A DNA stretch of 64,000 nucleotides from Lacrimispora xylanolytica (GTDB lineage: Bacteria; Bacillota; Clostridia; Lachnospirales; Lachnospiraceae): the NCBI RefSeq assembly GCF_026723765.1, contig NZ_CP113524.1, positions 3,147,001 to 3,211,000 of the forward strand, written 5' to 3'. Of this stretch, positions 45,177 to 56,607 are shown in pieces. Positions within the stretch are counted from its first letter, which is position 1. Every line of letters begins with the position of its first letter. The position numbers and the translations under genes were made by a program. The notes beneath the pieces were generated by a model. It searched no databases. It saw nothing but the letters and a program-made list of their open reading frames with translations, and was not told where the DNA came from.

Positions 45177-45650
45177 TTAATTATTTTGACTGCATTTGAC
45201 TGCATCAATGGCCAGCACGACCATAAGCGCCAGAAGACTGTCCTCCATATCAGGCACATCAATGATATAAGTATCTGTAAAATGGAATAATTGTTTTTCA
45301 ATTACGGCTACTGTTTTTCCAGTAGATGACATAATTTGATAATCCCACTCAAAAAAGCTGCCTTCCACTCTCCAGCCTTTACAGTCTACGGAAAAGGAGG
45401 GCTTAAAGAACGTGAACTCCTTGCGGATAGTGCCTATGGTCTGACCGTTCACCTGTATGTCAAAGCAGGGAAGAAATGAGATAATATGCTCTCTTAAGGT
45501 GGCTAGATGGTTATCATACCGATCATAAATTTGAAGCTTGTGCCCCCAGGCTGGCGTTCCTTTTACCGTATAAATGGTATTTCCACTTTCGTCGTAGATG
45601 TCATAGCTGTCAAACCAGGAGAAAAAGCGTTGTTTGAACATTAATTTCAT
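45177..45650 (-). CDS. LURP-one-related (LOR/YxjI-type) protein
   Basis: A 157-residue protein of the LURP-one-related family, a beta-barrel similar to tubby C-terminal domains. The repeated beta pattern is visible: MKLMFKQRFFSWFDSYDIYDESGNTIY, LQIYDRYDNHLATLREH, FKPSFSVDCKGWRVEGSFFEWDYQI and a C-terminal hydrophobic helix. In bacteria such proteins (YxjI) are of unknown role; membrane-lipid binding has been proposed. It has its own upstream region in a 340-bp gap shared with the collagen-like gene. Confidence 0.85.
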   Translation of the reverse strand: MKLMFKQRFFSWFDSYDIYDESGNTIYTVKGTPAWGHKLQIYDRYDNHLATLREHIISFLPCFDIQVNGQTIGTIRKEFTFFKPSFSVDCKGWRVEGSFFEWDYQIMSSTGKTVAVIEKQLFHFTDTYIIDVPDMEDSLLALMVVLAIDAVKCSQNN

Positions 45651-48205
<2,555 letters not shown>

Positions 48206-48214
48206 TTTATTGAA

Positions 48215-48254
48215 AGCTGGGCATTAGCTGACCAAAATCAGCTGGTGTCCAGCT
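48215..48254 (+). terminator. hairpin downstream of collagen-like gene
   Basis: Two nested pairings, AGCTGG/CCAGCT (48215-48220 and 48249-48254) and AGCTGA/TCAGCT (48226-48231 and 48238-48243), with ATTCTT after the stem. A weak first terminator. Confidence 0.5.
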
Positions 48255-48355
48255 ATTCTTCAAGCACAGCACCCATTTTTATAGTGGTTAGTCATGAAAC
48301 AGATAAAGCAGTTAGAGCCAATGTCAGCTACGTATATGAGAGTCTTTAAACAATG

Positions 48356-48403
48356 AAAGCTGCCAATTAACAGGATCACTACTGTTAATTGACAGCTTTT
48401 TTA
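48356..48403 (+). terminator. strong terminator after collagen-like gene
   Basis: Arms 48356-48373 and 48382-48399 pair over 18 bp with one mismatch and an 8-nt loop, followed by TTTTTT. Confidence 0.75.
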
Positions 48404-48445
48404 TCATTTGCAGAACATGCTATGTAAAATAATTCTGATATAAAA

Positions 48446-48673
48446 CTACATCATGGCTGGTAGAACAGCCGTTGCAATAACAAGCAATAGATTTAATATC
48501 ATACCAACCAGGGCACCAATTCCTGCAGCCTTAGATGACTTTGGATTTGTTGTTTTCCAAACAAGAAATAAAATCAGTCCTACAAGCGGAATAAAGAAAC
48601 CTAAAACGCCCCACCAGTTACTCCCCTTTTGTGTTTCTTCTACACTTACTCTTTGCTCAATTGTACTCTCCAT
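48446..48673 (-). CDS. small two-helix membrane protein, unknown
   Basis: A 75-residue protein with a polar N-terminus and two membrane helices (WWGVLGFFIPLVGLILFLVW and AAGIGALVGMILNLLLVIATAVL) joined by a short charged loop KTTNPKSSK. The start at 48673 follows AAGGAG. It resembles small membrane proteins common in Lachnospiraceae but no function is recognised. Confidence 0.65.
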   Translation of the reverse strand: MESTIEQRVSVEETQKGSNWWGVLGFFIPLVGLILFLVWKTTNPKSSKAAGIGALVGMILNLLLVIATAVLPAMM

Positions 48674-48823
48674 ACTCTCCTTCACCTTTCCATAAATATG
48701 TAAACCATAAAGTTCCGCTTACATTATAGAACAAAAAACGACATTGTTGTTAAATATGTAACAATTAACCGTTTTGATGTAATAAATAGCAGATCTTAAA
48801 TAATTTCCGGTCACACATACTGC

Positions 48824-48857
48824 AAAAAAAGCCCGGCAACCACGAGATAGCTGCCGG
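48824..48857 (-). terminator. terminator after nth
   Basis: Stem CCCGGCA (48832-48838) with TGCCGG (48852-48857), and seven A on the plus strand (48824-48830) giving a minus-strand U-tract, just downstream of the nth stop. Confidence 0.75.
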
Positions 48858-48864
48858 ACCATTT

Positions 48865-49509
48865 TTATGATTCTATTTTTTTATCACACCACTCTTCCAG
48901 TACGCACTCCCCGCATCTTGCCTTTCTTGAGGTACAGACTGCCCTGCCATGGTAAATCAATTGAAAATTGATCCGGTTCCAGTGTTCCTCTGGTAAAACT
49001 TTTTGTAATTCCAGCTCTACCTGCACTGGATTTTTGCCCGCTGCCCAGCCAAGGCGCCTGGATATTCGGAATACATGAGTATCTACCGTAACGCCTGGTA
49101 TTCCATAGGCATCAGCCAGGAATAAGGTGGCAGTTTTTCTTCCAACTCCTGCAAGGCTTAGGAGCCCTTCCATACTTGTGGGGACCTCTCCGCCAAAATT
49201 CTCTACAATCTGCTGACAGCATTTCTTTAAATTCTTTGCTTTATTTTTATAAATCCCCACGGAACGGATTGAATTCTCAATTTCCTCCACAGATGCTTCT
49301 GCCATATCCTTTACGTCAGGAAATCGTGTAAATAGCTGAGGAAGCGTCTCTTCCACCTGCTTATCGGTACTTTGGGCGCTGAGCATAATGGCCGCCAGCA
49401 GCTGCCAGGGCTGCCGGTGATAAAAGCCCTCCTTTGTGACTCCATAAACCTCGTCTAATTTATCCAGAGTCAGTTTCAAACGCTCTTTATTTATTTCTCC
49501 CTTTTTCAT
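48865..49509 (-). CDS. nth: endonuclease III
   Basis: A 214-residue bifunctional glycosylase/AP lyase for oxidised pyrimidines. The HhH with catalytic Lys reads LAGVGRKTATL, the catalytic Asp is in VDTHVFRIS, and the 4Fe-4S cluster ligands follow the C-x6-C-x2-C-x5-C pattern in VCTSRKARCGECVLEEWC. It is 56 nt from the EndoQ-like gene, on the same strand. Confidence 0.97.
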   Translation of the reverse strand: MKKGEINKERLKLTLDKLDEVYGVTKEGFYHRQPWQLLAAIMLSAQSTDKQVEETLPQLFTRFPDVKDMAEASVEEIENSIRSVGIYKNKAKNLKKCCQQIVENFGGEVPTSMEGLLSLAGVGRKTATLFLADAYGIPGVTVDTHVFRISRRLGWAAGKNPVQVELELQKVLPEEHWNRINFQLIYHGRAVCTSRKARCGECVLEEWCDKKIES

Positions 49510-49565
49510 ATGTATTCTCCTTCTGCCGCCGGATAATTCCCTTTTAACATCTACTAAGCTCTCTG

Positions 49566-50807
49566 TTATTCTATCTCTCCAGGCTCAAAAAGCTTTATGG
49601 TTCCGTATTCCCCGTCATATCCCGGACTGCATATCACCTTTTTCGCTCTAATCCGGGCGATACCTTCAGCGATCCATTCATTTGAGACCTTTTTGATTTC
49701 TTCAATGGGTATGTCTCTTAATATAGAAAATTCTGATCCAAGAGAATATAGTAGTTCCTGGTATTGATTTTGTACACGTTTGCTGGCTGTGGTATAGCCT
49801 GTGGAAGCTGCAACCACCTCCAAAAGGGGAACCAGACTTTCAAAAGGCTTTGCCCCCGATAGCAGGACCTCCTCATTACGATCGGCTAGCTGCTGGATTC
49901 TATGAGACACACCTGTGGTCAGCTTTTTGCCACAGACCGGGCATTTGCCATGGTAAGCCTTTGCCTCATCAGGAGAAAGGCATAGACCACATTTTCTATG
50001 ACCATCATAGTGATATTTTCCCTCCTCCGGGAAAAATTCAATGGTGCCGGATAATCCAGTTCCTGTATTGATAGCTTTTTTAAGCCCCTCATAGGATAAG
50101 TCTATATCCATAAGGTTGGCTTCTCTTCCCATCTTAGAAGGAGAATGGGCATCGGAGTTAGAGATAAGCTGGAATCGGTCAAGAGCCGACAGCTTTCTGA
50201 TCATGGGCGGATCCGAGGAAAGCCCGGTTTCCAGCGCATGGATATGAGGAGTTAAATCTTCAAAGCATTCCTCAATGGTATCAAAGCCAGAGAATGCGCC
50301 GAATAAGGAAAAATGCGGCGTCCAGATATGGGCTGGAAAAAATATGGCCTCAGGGCATGATTCTAAGGTCATTTCCAGCAGGTCCCGGCAATCAAGGCCT
50401 AAAATGGGACGTCCATCGGAATGAAGATTTCCGATTGCTTCTAATTTCACAGAAAGGCGCTCAGCTTCTTCCAGTCCTGGAAGGAGGATTACGCTGTGAA
50501 CCTTTCTCACTTTTCCATGTTTTTTATATATAGTACTGATTTCCCCTGATATTACGAACCGTGGAGTTCTCATTTGTGGACGGTATCCCGGTTCCAGACA
50601 ATATTCTTCTTTTAACCGGTATAGTCCATCTTCTGCTGGAACCAGCTTTTCCTTTAACTCTTCTCTCCATGCTCTATGAGTGAAATCTCCAGTTCCTAAT
50701 AAATCAATTCCTTTTCTTCTTGCCCATAAATCCAGATATTCCGGGGTGCATTCCTTGCTGGTTGCTCTGGAATAATGGGAATGAATATGTAAATCTGTAA
50801 TATACAT
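49566..50807 (-). CDS. EndoQ-family PHP-domain nuclease
   Basis: A 413-residue protein of the EndoQ/TIGR00375 group, which cuts DNA 5' of deaminated bases and abasic sites. The PHP metal motifs are DLHIHSHYS (residues 5-13), GTGDFTHRAW, HIWTPHFSLFGA and SNSDAHSPS; a zinc ribbon CGLCLS...CPVCGKK lies around 275-300. The neighbouring nth suggests a small DNA-repair island. The EndoQ activity in this organism is inferred from family features only. Confidence 0.85.
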   Translation of the reverse strand: MYITDLHIHSHYSRATSKECTPEYLDLWARRKGIDLLGTGDFTHRAWREELKEKLVPAEDGLYRLKEEYCLEPGYRPQMRTPRFVISGEISTIYKKHGKVRKVHSVILLPGLEEAERLSVKLEAIGNLHSDGRPILGLDCRDLLEMTLESCPEAIFFPAHIWTPHFSLFGAFSGFDTIEECFEDLTPHIHALETGLSSDPPMIRKLSALDRFQLISNSDAHSPSKMGREANLMDIDLSYEGLKKAINTGTGLSGTIEFFPEEGKYHYDGHRKCGLCLSPDEAKAYHGKCPVCGKKLTTGVSHRIQQLADRNEEVLLSGAKPFESLVPLLEVVAASTGYTTASKRVQNQYQELLYSLGSEFSILRDIPIEEIKKVSNEWIAEGIARIRAKKVICSPGYDGEYGTIKLFEPGEIE

Positions 50808-51092
50808 GTTCTCACCTGCTTTTTATAGAGAAAAGGGGCATTATCTGCCCCTGTGCAAACTGAATTTGTTTCCTGGCTTCCTTTTTCTGCCGTGCCAGTC
50901 CACTTCGCTCCTGTTTTACTTTCTCCTGCTGTAATTTTAAAGTATGCTGTGTTTTTATCTTTGTAATTTTATTATAGCACGGCTGTATTTTCCATGGAAG
51001 CCCCATCTTTTTCCTTGAAAACTGGTCATAATTGACTGTAAGATTTTTTTATGCTAGGATATGCCTATCAATCAGGAGAAAGGATTTTTCAG

Positions 51093-51320
51093 ATGAATAT
51101 TATGAATTTAATGCAGTTAAAAGAAGCCTGGGGCGTGTTTAAAGAAAATCATCCTAAATTCCCCTTGTTTTTAAATGCTGCTTCAAAAAACGGTCTAAAA
51201 GAAGGAAGCGTGGTGGAGATTACTATCACACCTCCGGAAGGAAAAAGCATTACCACCAACATAAAGATAAAAGAATCAGACTTAAAGCTTTTTGAGCAGT
51301 TAAAATCCGCGTTCAAATAG
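51093..51320 (+). CDS. small conserved protein, unknown
   Basis: A 75-residue protein (MNIMNLMQLKEAWGVFKENHPKF... in part) with a helix then two or three strands (VVEITITPPEG, TTNIKIKESDLKLF). It looks like a small Lachnospiraceae-type protein with a domain that pairs a helix with a beta sheet; no function recognised. The start 51093 follows AAAGGA. Confidence 0.65.
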   Translation: MNIMNLMQLKEAWGVFKENHPKFPLFLNAASKNGLKEGSVVEITITPPEGKSITTNIKIKESDLKLFEQLKSAFK

Positions 51321-51447
51321 TCCGCCACTGTAAAAAACATTGTTGTATTTACCAAAATATGGTACAATGAACCAATCATTATGGTAAAAAGCTTCGCTAT
51401 GGTCCATATTGCGGCCTGCGAACTACAACAGGAGGATTAAAAACGGA

Positions 51448-52458
51448 ATGAAACATTCTATAAAAATATTTGCCGTTGCATTGCTTCTGTCCTTCTCATT
51501 GACCCTATCTGCTTTTGCCGGAACCTGGATGGAGGATTCTAACGGGTGGCGCTGGCAGGAAAAGGATCAACTCTCCCCTGTATCTTCCTGGGAATGGATT
51601 GATTCCAATGGGGATGGAATGTCAGAATGCTATTATTTTGATGAAAACGGATATCTGCTTACCAATACTACCACCCCCGACGGCTACACGGTCAATGAAA
51701 ATGGAGCCTGGGTGGCTGATGGCATGGTAAGACTAAGAGCTGCCAACCCGTCTGCCGCTGCCTCTGCTAAAAAGGAAGGTAGAGAGCTCTATTATCAGGC
51801 GATCAAGAAAAGCTCTGAACTTCAGGGGCTGGATATCAGCGGTGATATCCATATGAGTCTTTCTTATACTGACATGGAAGTTCCCATTTCCATGAAGCTG
51901 CGCTTACAATACCATGACATCAATACTCCCAACATGGAATTTCTTTCGGAGACAGCGATGCAGATGATGGGATCAAAGGACGCCCATCAATCCTTTTATA
52001 AAGATGGTACCTACTATTCCAACGGCGGCACTCATAAAAAATATAAGATGAAGATCGGCCATGAGGATATGACGAAGAATTTAACTCTTGGTGGATTGAC
52101 CGGCCAGTTCTTTGCATTTATTGACAATGTTCAGATAGCAGCTGGTGATTCAGGAAGTAAGACCATCGTATATTCCAGCAGCGGAGACGGAATGGAACCA
52201 TATCTCAGTAATATTAATAATGAAATATGGCCGCTTCTCAATGAGCTAGACTTCAAGATAAACCGAATCAGCGGCAAAGCAGTTCTCACCCCGGAGGGAT
52301 ATTTCTCCAAGGAGGACATCACGATTGATACCACCATGGAAGATGATGGGGAGACGGCTGGTTTTACCATGAACATCAGGCTGGATTATAACAACCCAGG
52401 CCAGGCTGTAACCATTAATTTTCCTTCTACCGATGGGTATGAAGTAGTCGTTTATTAA
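51448..52458 (+). CDS. secreted protein with cell-wall-binding-like repeats
   Basis: A 336-residue secreted protein. Signal peptide KIFAVALLLSFSLTLSAFA with cleavage after AFA (about residue 24), then choline/cell-wall-binding-like repeats (GWRWQEKD, WEWIDSNGDGMSECYYFDENGYLL, VNENGAWVAD), and a C-terminal beta-rich region with DUF-like pattern (ISGDIHMSLSYTDMEVPISMKL). The start was placed at 51448; AGGAGG is 12-13 nt upstream, slightly long. Likely a surface-associated protein; the role of the C-terminal domain is unknown. Confidence 0.8.
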   Translation: MKHSIKIFAVALLLSFSLTLSAFAGTWMEDSNGWRWQEKDQLSPVSSWEWIDSNGDGMSECYYFDENGYLLTNTTTPDGYTVNENGAWVADGMVRLRAANPSAAASAKKEGRELYYQAIKKSSELQGLDISGDIHMSLSYTDMEVPISMKLRLQYHDINTPNMEFLSETAMQMMGSKDAHQSFYKDGTYYSNGGTHKKYKMKIGHEDMTKNLTLGGLTGQFFAFIDNVQIAAGDSGSKTIVYSSSGDGMEPYLSNINNEIWPLLNELDFKINRISGKAVLTPEGYFSKEDITIDTTMEDDGETAGFTMNIRLDYNNPGQAVTINFPSTDGYEVVVY

Positions 52459-52475
52459 CATGATATATTAATTGC

Positions 52476-52513
52476 AAAAGGGAGGAAACCAGCCGATGGT
52501 TTCCTCCCTTTTT
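52476..52513. terminator. bidirectional terminator
   Basis: Perfect 15-bp arms (52476-52490 and 52498-52512) with A- and T-rich ends, between the convergent secreted-protein and MFS genes. Confidence 0.85.
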
Positions 52514-53693
52514 ATGCTTTAAGCTTTAACCGTAGCAGACATCTTACACTGATTACAAAAAGTATGGGAAATAGGACTGCAGCCAGAATTCCCATTTTCA
52601 AATTGTTACCTAGAATACCTGAGACCTGACCCACAAGGGTGGGGCCTGAAGAACAGCCTAAGTCCCCGGCCAGGGCAAGAAAGGCGAACATAGCCGTTCC
52701 CCCGCCCCGAATGGAGGCTGATGCCATACTAAAGGTGCCAGGCCACATGATCCCAACGGACAGACCACATATTCCACAGCCAATCAGCCCCAGTGCCGGA
52801 TGGGGTGACAGGGAAATCAGAATATAGGACGCACTACATAAAATTCCGCTGTAGGTCATCATTTTTCCCAAATCGATTTTTTCTCCGTACTTACCGTAAA
52901 GGGCTCTTGACGTTCCCATCATAACTGCAAAAAACATAGGGCCTGCAAGATCACCAACCGCTTTTTTCACCTTAAGGCCCTCTTCGGCAAAGGCTGAGGC
53001 CCACTGGCTTACCGCCTGTTCGCCGGCTCCGGCACAGACCATTAGTATCATAAATACCCAGAATATCTTTTTACCTATAAGGGTCCTAAAGGAGATCCCC
53101 TCATCTTCCTTTATAAGAGGTGCGATTGGGACACGGAAGAAAGTAATCATGTTATAGAGCGGTATCAGCGCCCAAAAAAGGGCCAGTATCCTCCAGTTAT
53201 CCACACCCAGTAATACAAAAAACACGGTGGAGATGAGAACCACACCAACATGGCCCCAGCAGTAGAAGGAATGTAGCATGCTCATAGCCTTTTCCTTATT
53301 TTCCGTGGGACATGCCTCTACCACAGGACTTACTAAGACCTCTAAAAGTCCCCCGCCTGCTCCATAAATCATTACCGCTCCTAAAAGTCCGGTCCAGGGA
53401 TTAGAAAAAAATCCTGGAAGTACCACAAGGGAAACAAGACCAAGGGCACATAGAGCAAGGGCTGTAATCATGGAAATCCGGTATCCTACCTTGTCAATCA
53501 CGCCCGCTGACAACAGATCCACCAATAGCTGGATGCCGAAATTAAAGGTAACAAGAAGGGCTATCCGGGATAATGGTATGTCGTATTCCTTTTCAAACGT
53601 AAGAAACAGAAGCGGTACAAAATTGTTAATTATGGCCTGTACAATATAGCTCATAAAGCAGGCGCGTATGGTTTTATTATAATCCTGACTCAT
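52512..53693 (-). CDS. MFS transporter, sugar permease-like
   Basis: A 393-residue membrane protein with about twelve helices. Family features include the FNFGIQLLVDLLSAGVIDKVGYR loop 2-3 motif (Major Facilitator A-like) and GLSVGIMWPGTFSMASA. It is similar to fucose/glucose permease-like MFS proteins. The start 53693 (GGGAGG 8 nt upstream) replaces the much longer frame, whose extra N-terminus has no membrane signal. The gene is divergent from an AraC-type regulator, which likely controls it. Confidence 0.88.
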   Translation of the reverse strand: MSQDYNKTIRACFMSYIVQAIINNFVPLLFLTFEKEYDIPLSRIALLVTFNFGIQLLVDLLSAGVIDKVGYRISMITALALCALGLVSLVVLPGFFSNPWTGLLGAVMIYGAGGGLLEVLVSPVVEACPTENKEKAMSMLHSFYCWGHVGVVLISTVFFVLLGVDNWRILALFWALIPLYNMITFFRVPIAPLIKEDEGISFRTLIGKKIFWVFMILMVCAGAGEQAVSQWASAFAEEGLKVKKAVGDLAGPMFFAVMMGTSRALYGKYGEKIDLGKMMTYSGILCSASYILISLSPHPALGLIGCGICGLSVGIMWPGTFSMASASIRGGGTAMFAFLALAGDLGCSSGPTLVGQVSGILGNNLKMGILAAVLFPILFVISVRCLLRLKLKA

Positions 53694-53748
53694 TACTTTC
53701 CTCCCTGGTCTCATTTGTTGTATTATAACGCATAATAAAATCTGATTC

Positions 53749-53778
53749 TTGCAAGATATGGCCAATTTATGATATAAT
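53749..53778 (+). promoter_or_regulatory. promoter of AraC-family gene
   Basis: TTGCAA (53749-53754), 18 bp, TATAAT (53773-53778), then AAGGAG and ATG 53808. The minus-strand TATAAT (53727-53722) in the same gap probably serves the MFS gene. Confidence 0.5.
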
Positions 53779-53807
53779 CTAGCCATTCTTTCAAAGGAGA
53801 ACCATTT

Positions 53808-54725
53808 ATGCAAAGCACTAGAATACAGACAGACGAATCCATGATGGAGCTTGCCTCCCATGGCTCAAAGGGTTTTCCTCTGCAATATTATTACGAAGAC
53901 GTAGGTCAATTTGAAAACCGATGCATTGACTGGCACTGGCACAGGGAGTTTGAGCTGGTTTCCGTTACAAAGGGCATTGTACAATGCTCCATCGGCAACA
54001 TCAGTCACATACTGGAAGACGGGGATGGCTTGTTTATTAATTCAGGAGCCATACATCGGTACGCTTCTGCAGGAAGCGCAGTGATTCCCAACGTGGTATT
54101 TTCACCAGAATTCATGGCACCGGAGGGAAGTCTGATTTATGAGCAGTACTTATCTCCCTTTCTCTCTTCCGGTATTTCTCATATCGTTTTAAAATCCATG
54201 ATTCCCTGGCAAAAAAGCATCCTTAACAATCTTTTAAAGCTTTACAGCACCTGTGAGAATAAGGGGTCTGCCTGGGAACTTAAAACCCATACCTTGATCT
54301 GCCAGATATGGACAGAGCTATATGAACACCGAAACGAATTAGTCACCATGGAAAATACGGGAACCAACCGTATCTCCCAGGCCCGTTTTCGACGCATGAC
54401 CATGTTTATTGAAGAAAATTACAGAAAGAGGCTTACTCTAGATGATATTGCTGCCTCGGTAGGCGTTAGTAAACGGGAGGCACTTCGCTGCTTCCAATGC
54501 TCCGTTCCCTTATCTCCCATTGAATACCTTAACAAATATCGGCTGAAGCAGGCCTCGAACCTCCTTCTTTCTACGGGCTATTCCATTAGCACAATAGCAG
54601 AATCCACAGGATTTGAGAGTACCAGCTACTTTGACCGCTTGTTCAAAAGAGAGTTTCACACGACGCCCAGAAAGCATAGAAATGCCTTGAAAAGGCAGGA
54701 GAAAGATATGGATAAGCAATTATAA
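53808..54725 (+). CDS. AraC-family regulator next to the MFS transporter
   Basis: A 305-residue regulator with an N-terminal cupin (HWHREFELVSVTKG, HILEDGDGLFINSGAIHRY) and a C-terminal AraC DNA-binding domain (LTLDDIAASVGVSKREALRCFQ; STIAESTGFESTSYFDRLFKREFHTTP). Divergent from the MFS gene, so probably its ligand-dependent activator. Start well supported by AAGGAG. A strong hairpin follows the gene. Confidence 0.9.
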   Translation: MQSTRIQTDESMMELASHGSKGFPLQYYYEDVGQFENRCIDWHWHREFELVSVTKGIVQCSIGNISHILEDGDGLFINSGAIHRYASAGSAVIPNVVFSPEFMAPEGSLIYEQYLSPFLSSGISHIVLKSMIPWQKSILNNLLKLYSTCENKGSAWELKTHTLICQIWTELYEHRNELVTMENTGTNRISQARFRRMTMFIEENYRKRLTLDDIAASVGVSKREALRCFQCSVPLSPIEYLNKYRLKQASNLLLSTGYSISTIAESTGFESTSYFDRLFKREFHTTPRKHRNALKRQEKDMDKQL

Positions 54726-54748
54726 TAAGCTGCATATAACTAAAAACA

Positions 54749-54803
54749 GCTCCCCCTCACCAAAACTGTTTTCCTGCTGAAAACTGTCCCGGTGAGGGGG
54801 AGC
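54749..54803 (+). terminator. terminator-like hairpin after AraC-family gene
   Basis: Perfect 13-bp arms GCTCCCCCTCACC (54749-54761) and complement (54791-54803) with a 29-nt loop that itself can pair (AAAACTG/CAG-type). The T-tract after it is weak. Confidence 0.6.
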
Positions 54804-54831
54804 ATTGATATATTCAAAAGAGAATATAAGT

Positions 54832-55035
54832 CTACCTGGGATGAATGATAAATCCTATGAAAAAGAACAGGAAAAAGTAAATCAGAACCAGAAGAAAACA
54901 GATTTCTCCTGCCACGCGGATTTTAATAATTCTTATCCCCTTGGTCCATTTATAAAAATAATAAGATATTAATACAATTCCAAATGTGCCAAGCGAAATA
55001 GGCAGCCAGGCCATGATAAGAAAAATAAGATTCAT
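54832..55035 (-). CDS. small two-helix membrane protein, unknown
   Basis: A 67-residue hydrophobic protein with two membrane helices (LIFLIMAWLPISLGTFGIVLI and AGEICFLLVLIYFFLFFFIGF) and a charged hinge KWTKGIRIIKIRV. It lies 68 nt downstream of the ABC permease gene on the same strand and could be an accessory subunit or the tail of that operon. No family recognised. Confidence 0.55.
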   Translation of the reverse strand: MNLIFLIMAWLPISLGTFGIVLISYYFYKWTKGIRIIKIRVAGEICFLLVLIYFFLFFFIGFIIHPR

Positions 55036-55103
55036 CGTTTTACTCCTGAAGAACTTCCTTTTCTTATCTTCTCCCTTTTCCTTTCACTTATAAGCCGTGT
55101 TTA

Positions 55104-55757
55104 TCAGAATTGCCTTTTCTCCATGATTTTAACAGAAAAACAATAGGAAATCCCATATATCACGGCACAGATGCATGCCAAAATCACAAAAAAGGGCGCT
55201 GGCCTTATGGTTCCTAACTGACGGAACGCTGCTGTTATATTCAAATTATTTAACTCAAAGAGTTTTGCAATGCCGAATACAACGGCAAAGATAGTTATGG
55301 ATACTCCGAACAAGGCGATTCTTCCCTTTTCAATTCCAAATTTAAATTGAATGGGAAGATTCACTGCACAAAATAATTGTACCACAAAAAGATACATAAG
55401 CGCACCCGGAATAATTTCTCCCATATCCATATTCTTTCCTACCAATGATTTTATGAAAACAACAGCTAAAAACAAAATCCAGACAGTGAGACTTACGAGG
55501 ATTCCAAACCCGTACTTTTCCCTTACATAATCTCTTCTGCTATAGGGCAGGGTGAAAAGAAAAGAGAATCCATTTTCAAACTCATCATAGCTGATGGTGG
55601 TAAATGTGAACATCATACACATCAGCGTCATATACCCGATGATATATGCCGGATTAAAATTAGCGAACAGCATCAGTGTGCAGATTATTGTAAACATGAT
55701 GTAAAATTTCGCCTGGTTCTTAAACAAAATCAAATCCTTTATAAACAATCCTTTCAT
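55104..55757 (-). CDS. ABC-2-type transporter permease
   Basis: A 217-residue membrane protein with about six helices (ABC2_membrane-like), including FYIMFTIICTLMLFANF and FENGFSFLFTLPYSRRDYVREKYG, the typical TLPYSRRD(Y) loop of this class. It overlaps the ATPase gene by 4 nt. It forms with it a small ABC exporter of the YtrB/BcrA-style group. Substrate unknown. Confidence 0.87.
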   Translation of the reverse strand: MKGLFIKDLILFKNQAKFYIMFTIICTLMLFANFNPAYIIGYMTLMCMMFTFTTISYDEFENGFSFLFTLPYSRRDYVREKYGFGILVSLTVWILFLAVVFIKSLVGKNMDMGEIIPGALMYLFVVQLFCAVNLPIQFKFGIEKGRIALFGVSITIFAVVFGIAKLFELNNLNITAAFRQLGTIRPAPFFVILACICAVIYGISYCFSVKIMEKRQF

Positions 55758-56605
55758 ATCCGCTCACCTCGAATCATTAATGTCAGAATCTCATCAATGG
55801 TCCCTTTCTCCATAACGAGATCAGGATAGTTACGAGTATAATACTCCTTTTGGTCGGTAAGGCAATAGTAGCCGTAGGCTTCTTTCCTTCGTCTGATGAT
55901 ATGCTGATGATCCAGCTCTTCATACTGTTCTTTGGTAGCCTTTAATAATCCATAACGGTCAAGGAGCACATCTGTCTCTTCATGGAGAACGATTCGTCCC
56001 TGATCAAGCAAGTAAACATCATCACAAAGAGTCTCTAAATCCTTTGATATATGAGAACTAATGAGAATGGATCGGTCTCCTTCCTGCATATAAGCTCTGA
56101 TGTAGTCAAGAAGTTCATCTCTGGCAATAACATCAAGCCCTGCGGTAGGCTCATCTAAGATCAGTATTTTCGCCTGGTGAGACATGGCTGCAATCAATTT
56201 AAGCTTTGCTTTCATGCCGGTTGAAAATTCCTTGATTCTCTTGTGAAAAGGAAGTCCTGCATCCCTGCATTTTTGTTCAAACTCTTCTTTATTGAATTTT
56301 TTATACAAATTCTTTAAAAAGGCAGATATATCAGAAAGGGTGAGATAGCCGCTGAATCCGGAATCGTAAAGTACAACCCCAATTTCTTCCCTTTCTTTCG
56401 CAGTCAGATCCTTGGGTTCCTTATTAAGGATTCTTATCTTACCTCCATCGACTGAAATAAGCCCCAGGGCTGACTTAAATATTGTTGTCTTTCCTGCTCC
56501 GTTAGGTCCTACCAGTCCGGTAATGTATCCTGTACGCAGCTCCAAAGAACAATCCAGACTGTAACCGTCATACTGCTTCTGTACGTTTTCCATTGTTAGC
56601 ATCAT
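55754..56605 (-). CDS. ABC transporter ATPase
   Basis: A 283-residue ATPase. Walker A GPNGAGKTT, signature SSTGMKAK-like FSTGMKAKLKL, Walker B ILILDEPTAGLD and the H-loop SSHISKD are visible. The start ATG 56605 follows GGAGGA by 6 nt; its stop overlaps the permease start by 4 nt. It belongs to the GntR-ABC operon and probably exports an antibiotic or peptide. Confidence 0.9.
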   Translation of the reverse strand: MMLTMENVQKQYDGYSLDCSLELRTGYITGLVGPNGAGKTTIFKSALGLISVDGGKIRILNKEPKDLTAKEREEIGVVLYDSGFSGYLTLSDISAFLKNLYKKFNKEEFEQKCRDAGLPFHKRIKEFSTGMKAKLKLIAAMSHQAKILILDEPTAGLDVIARDELLDYIRAYMQEGDRSILISSHISKDLETLCDDVYLLDQGRIVLHEETDVLLDRYGLLKATKEQYEELDHQHIIRRRKEAYGYYCLTDQKEYYTRNYPDLVMEKGTIDEILTLMIRGERI

Positions 56606-56607
56606 AA

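Noticed and set aside
50812-51006. 64-codon minus-strand frame upstream of the EndoQ gene
   Set aside because: Its start lies before the likely promoter TATAAT of EndoQ and there is no ribosome site. The Lys/Gln-rich sequence is probably leader DNA.
52512-53861. 56-residue N-terminal extension of the MFS protein
   Set aside because: The extension overlaps the divergent AraC promoter and start, has no ribosome site, and ATG 53693 has GGGAGG.
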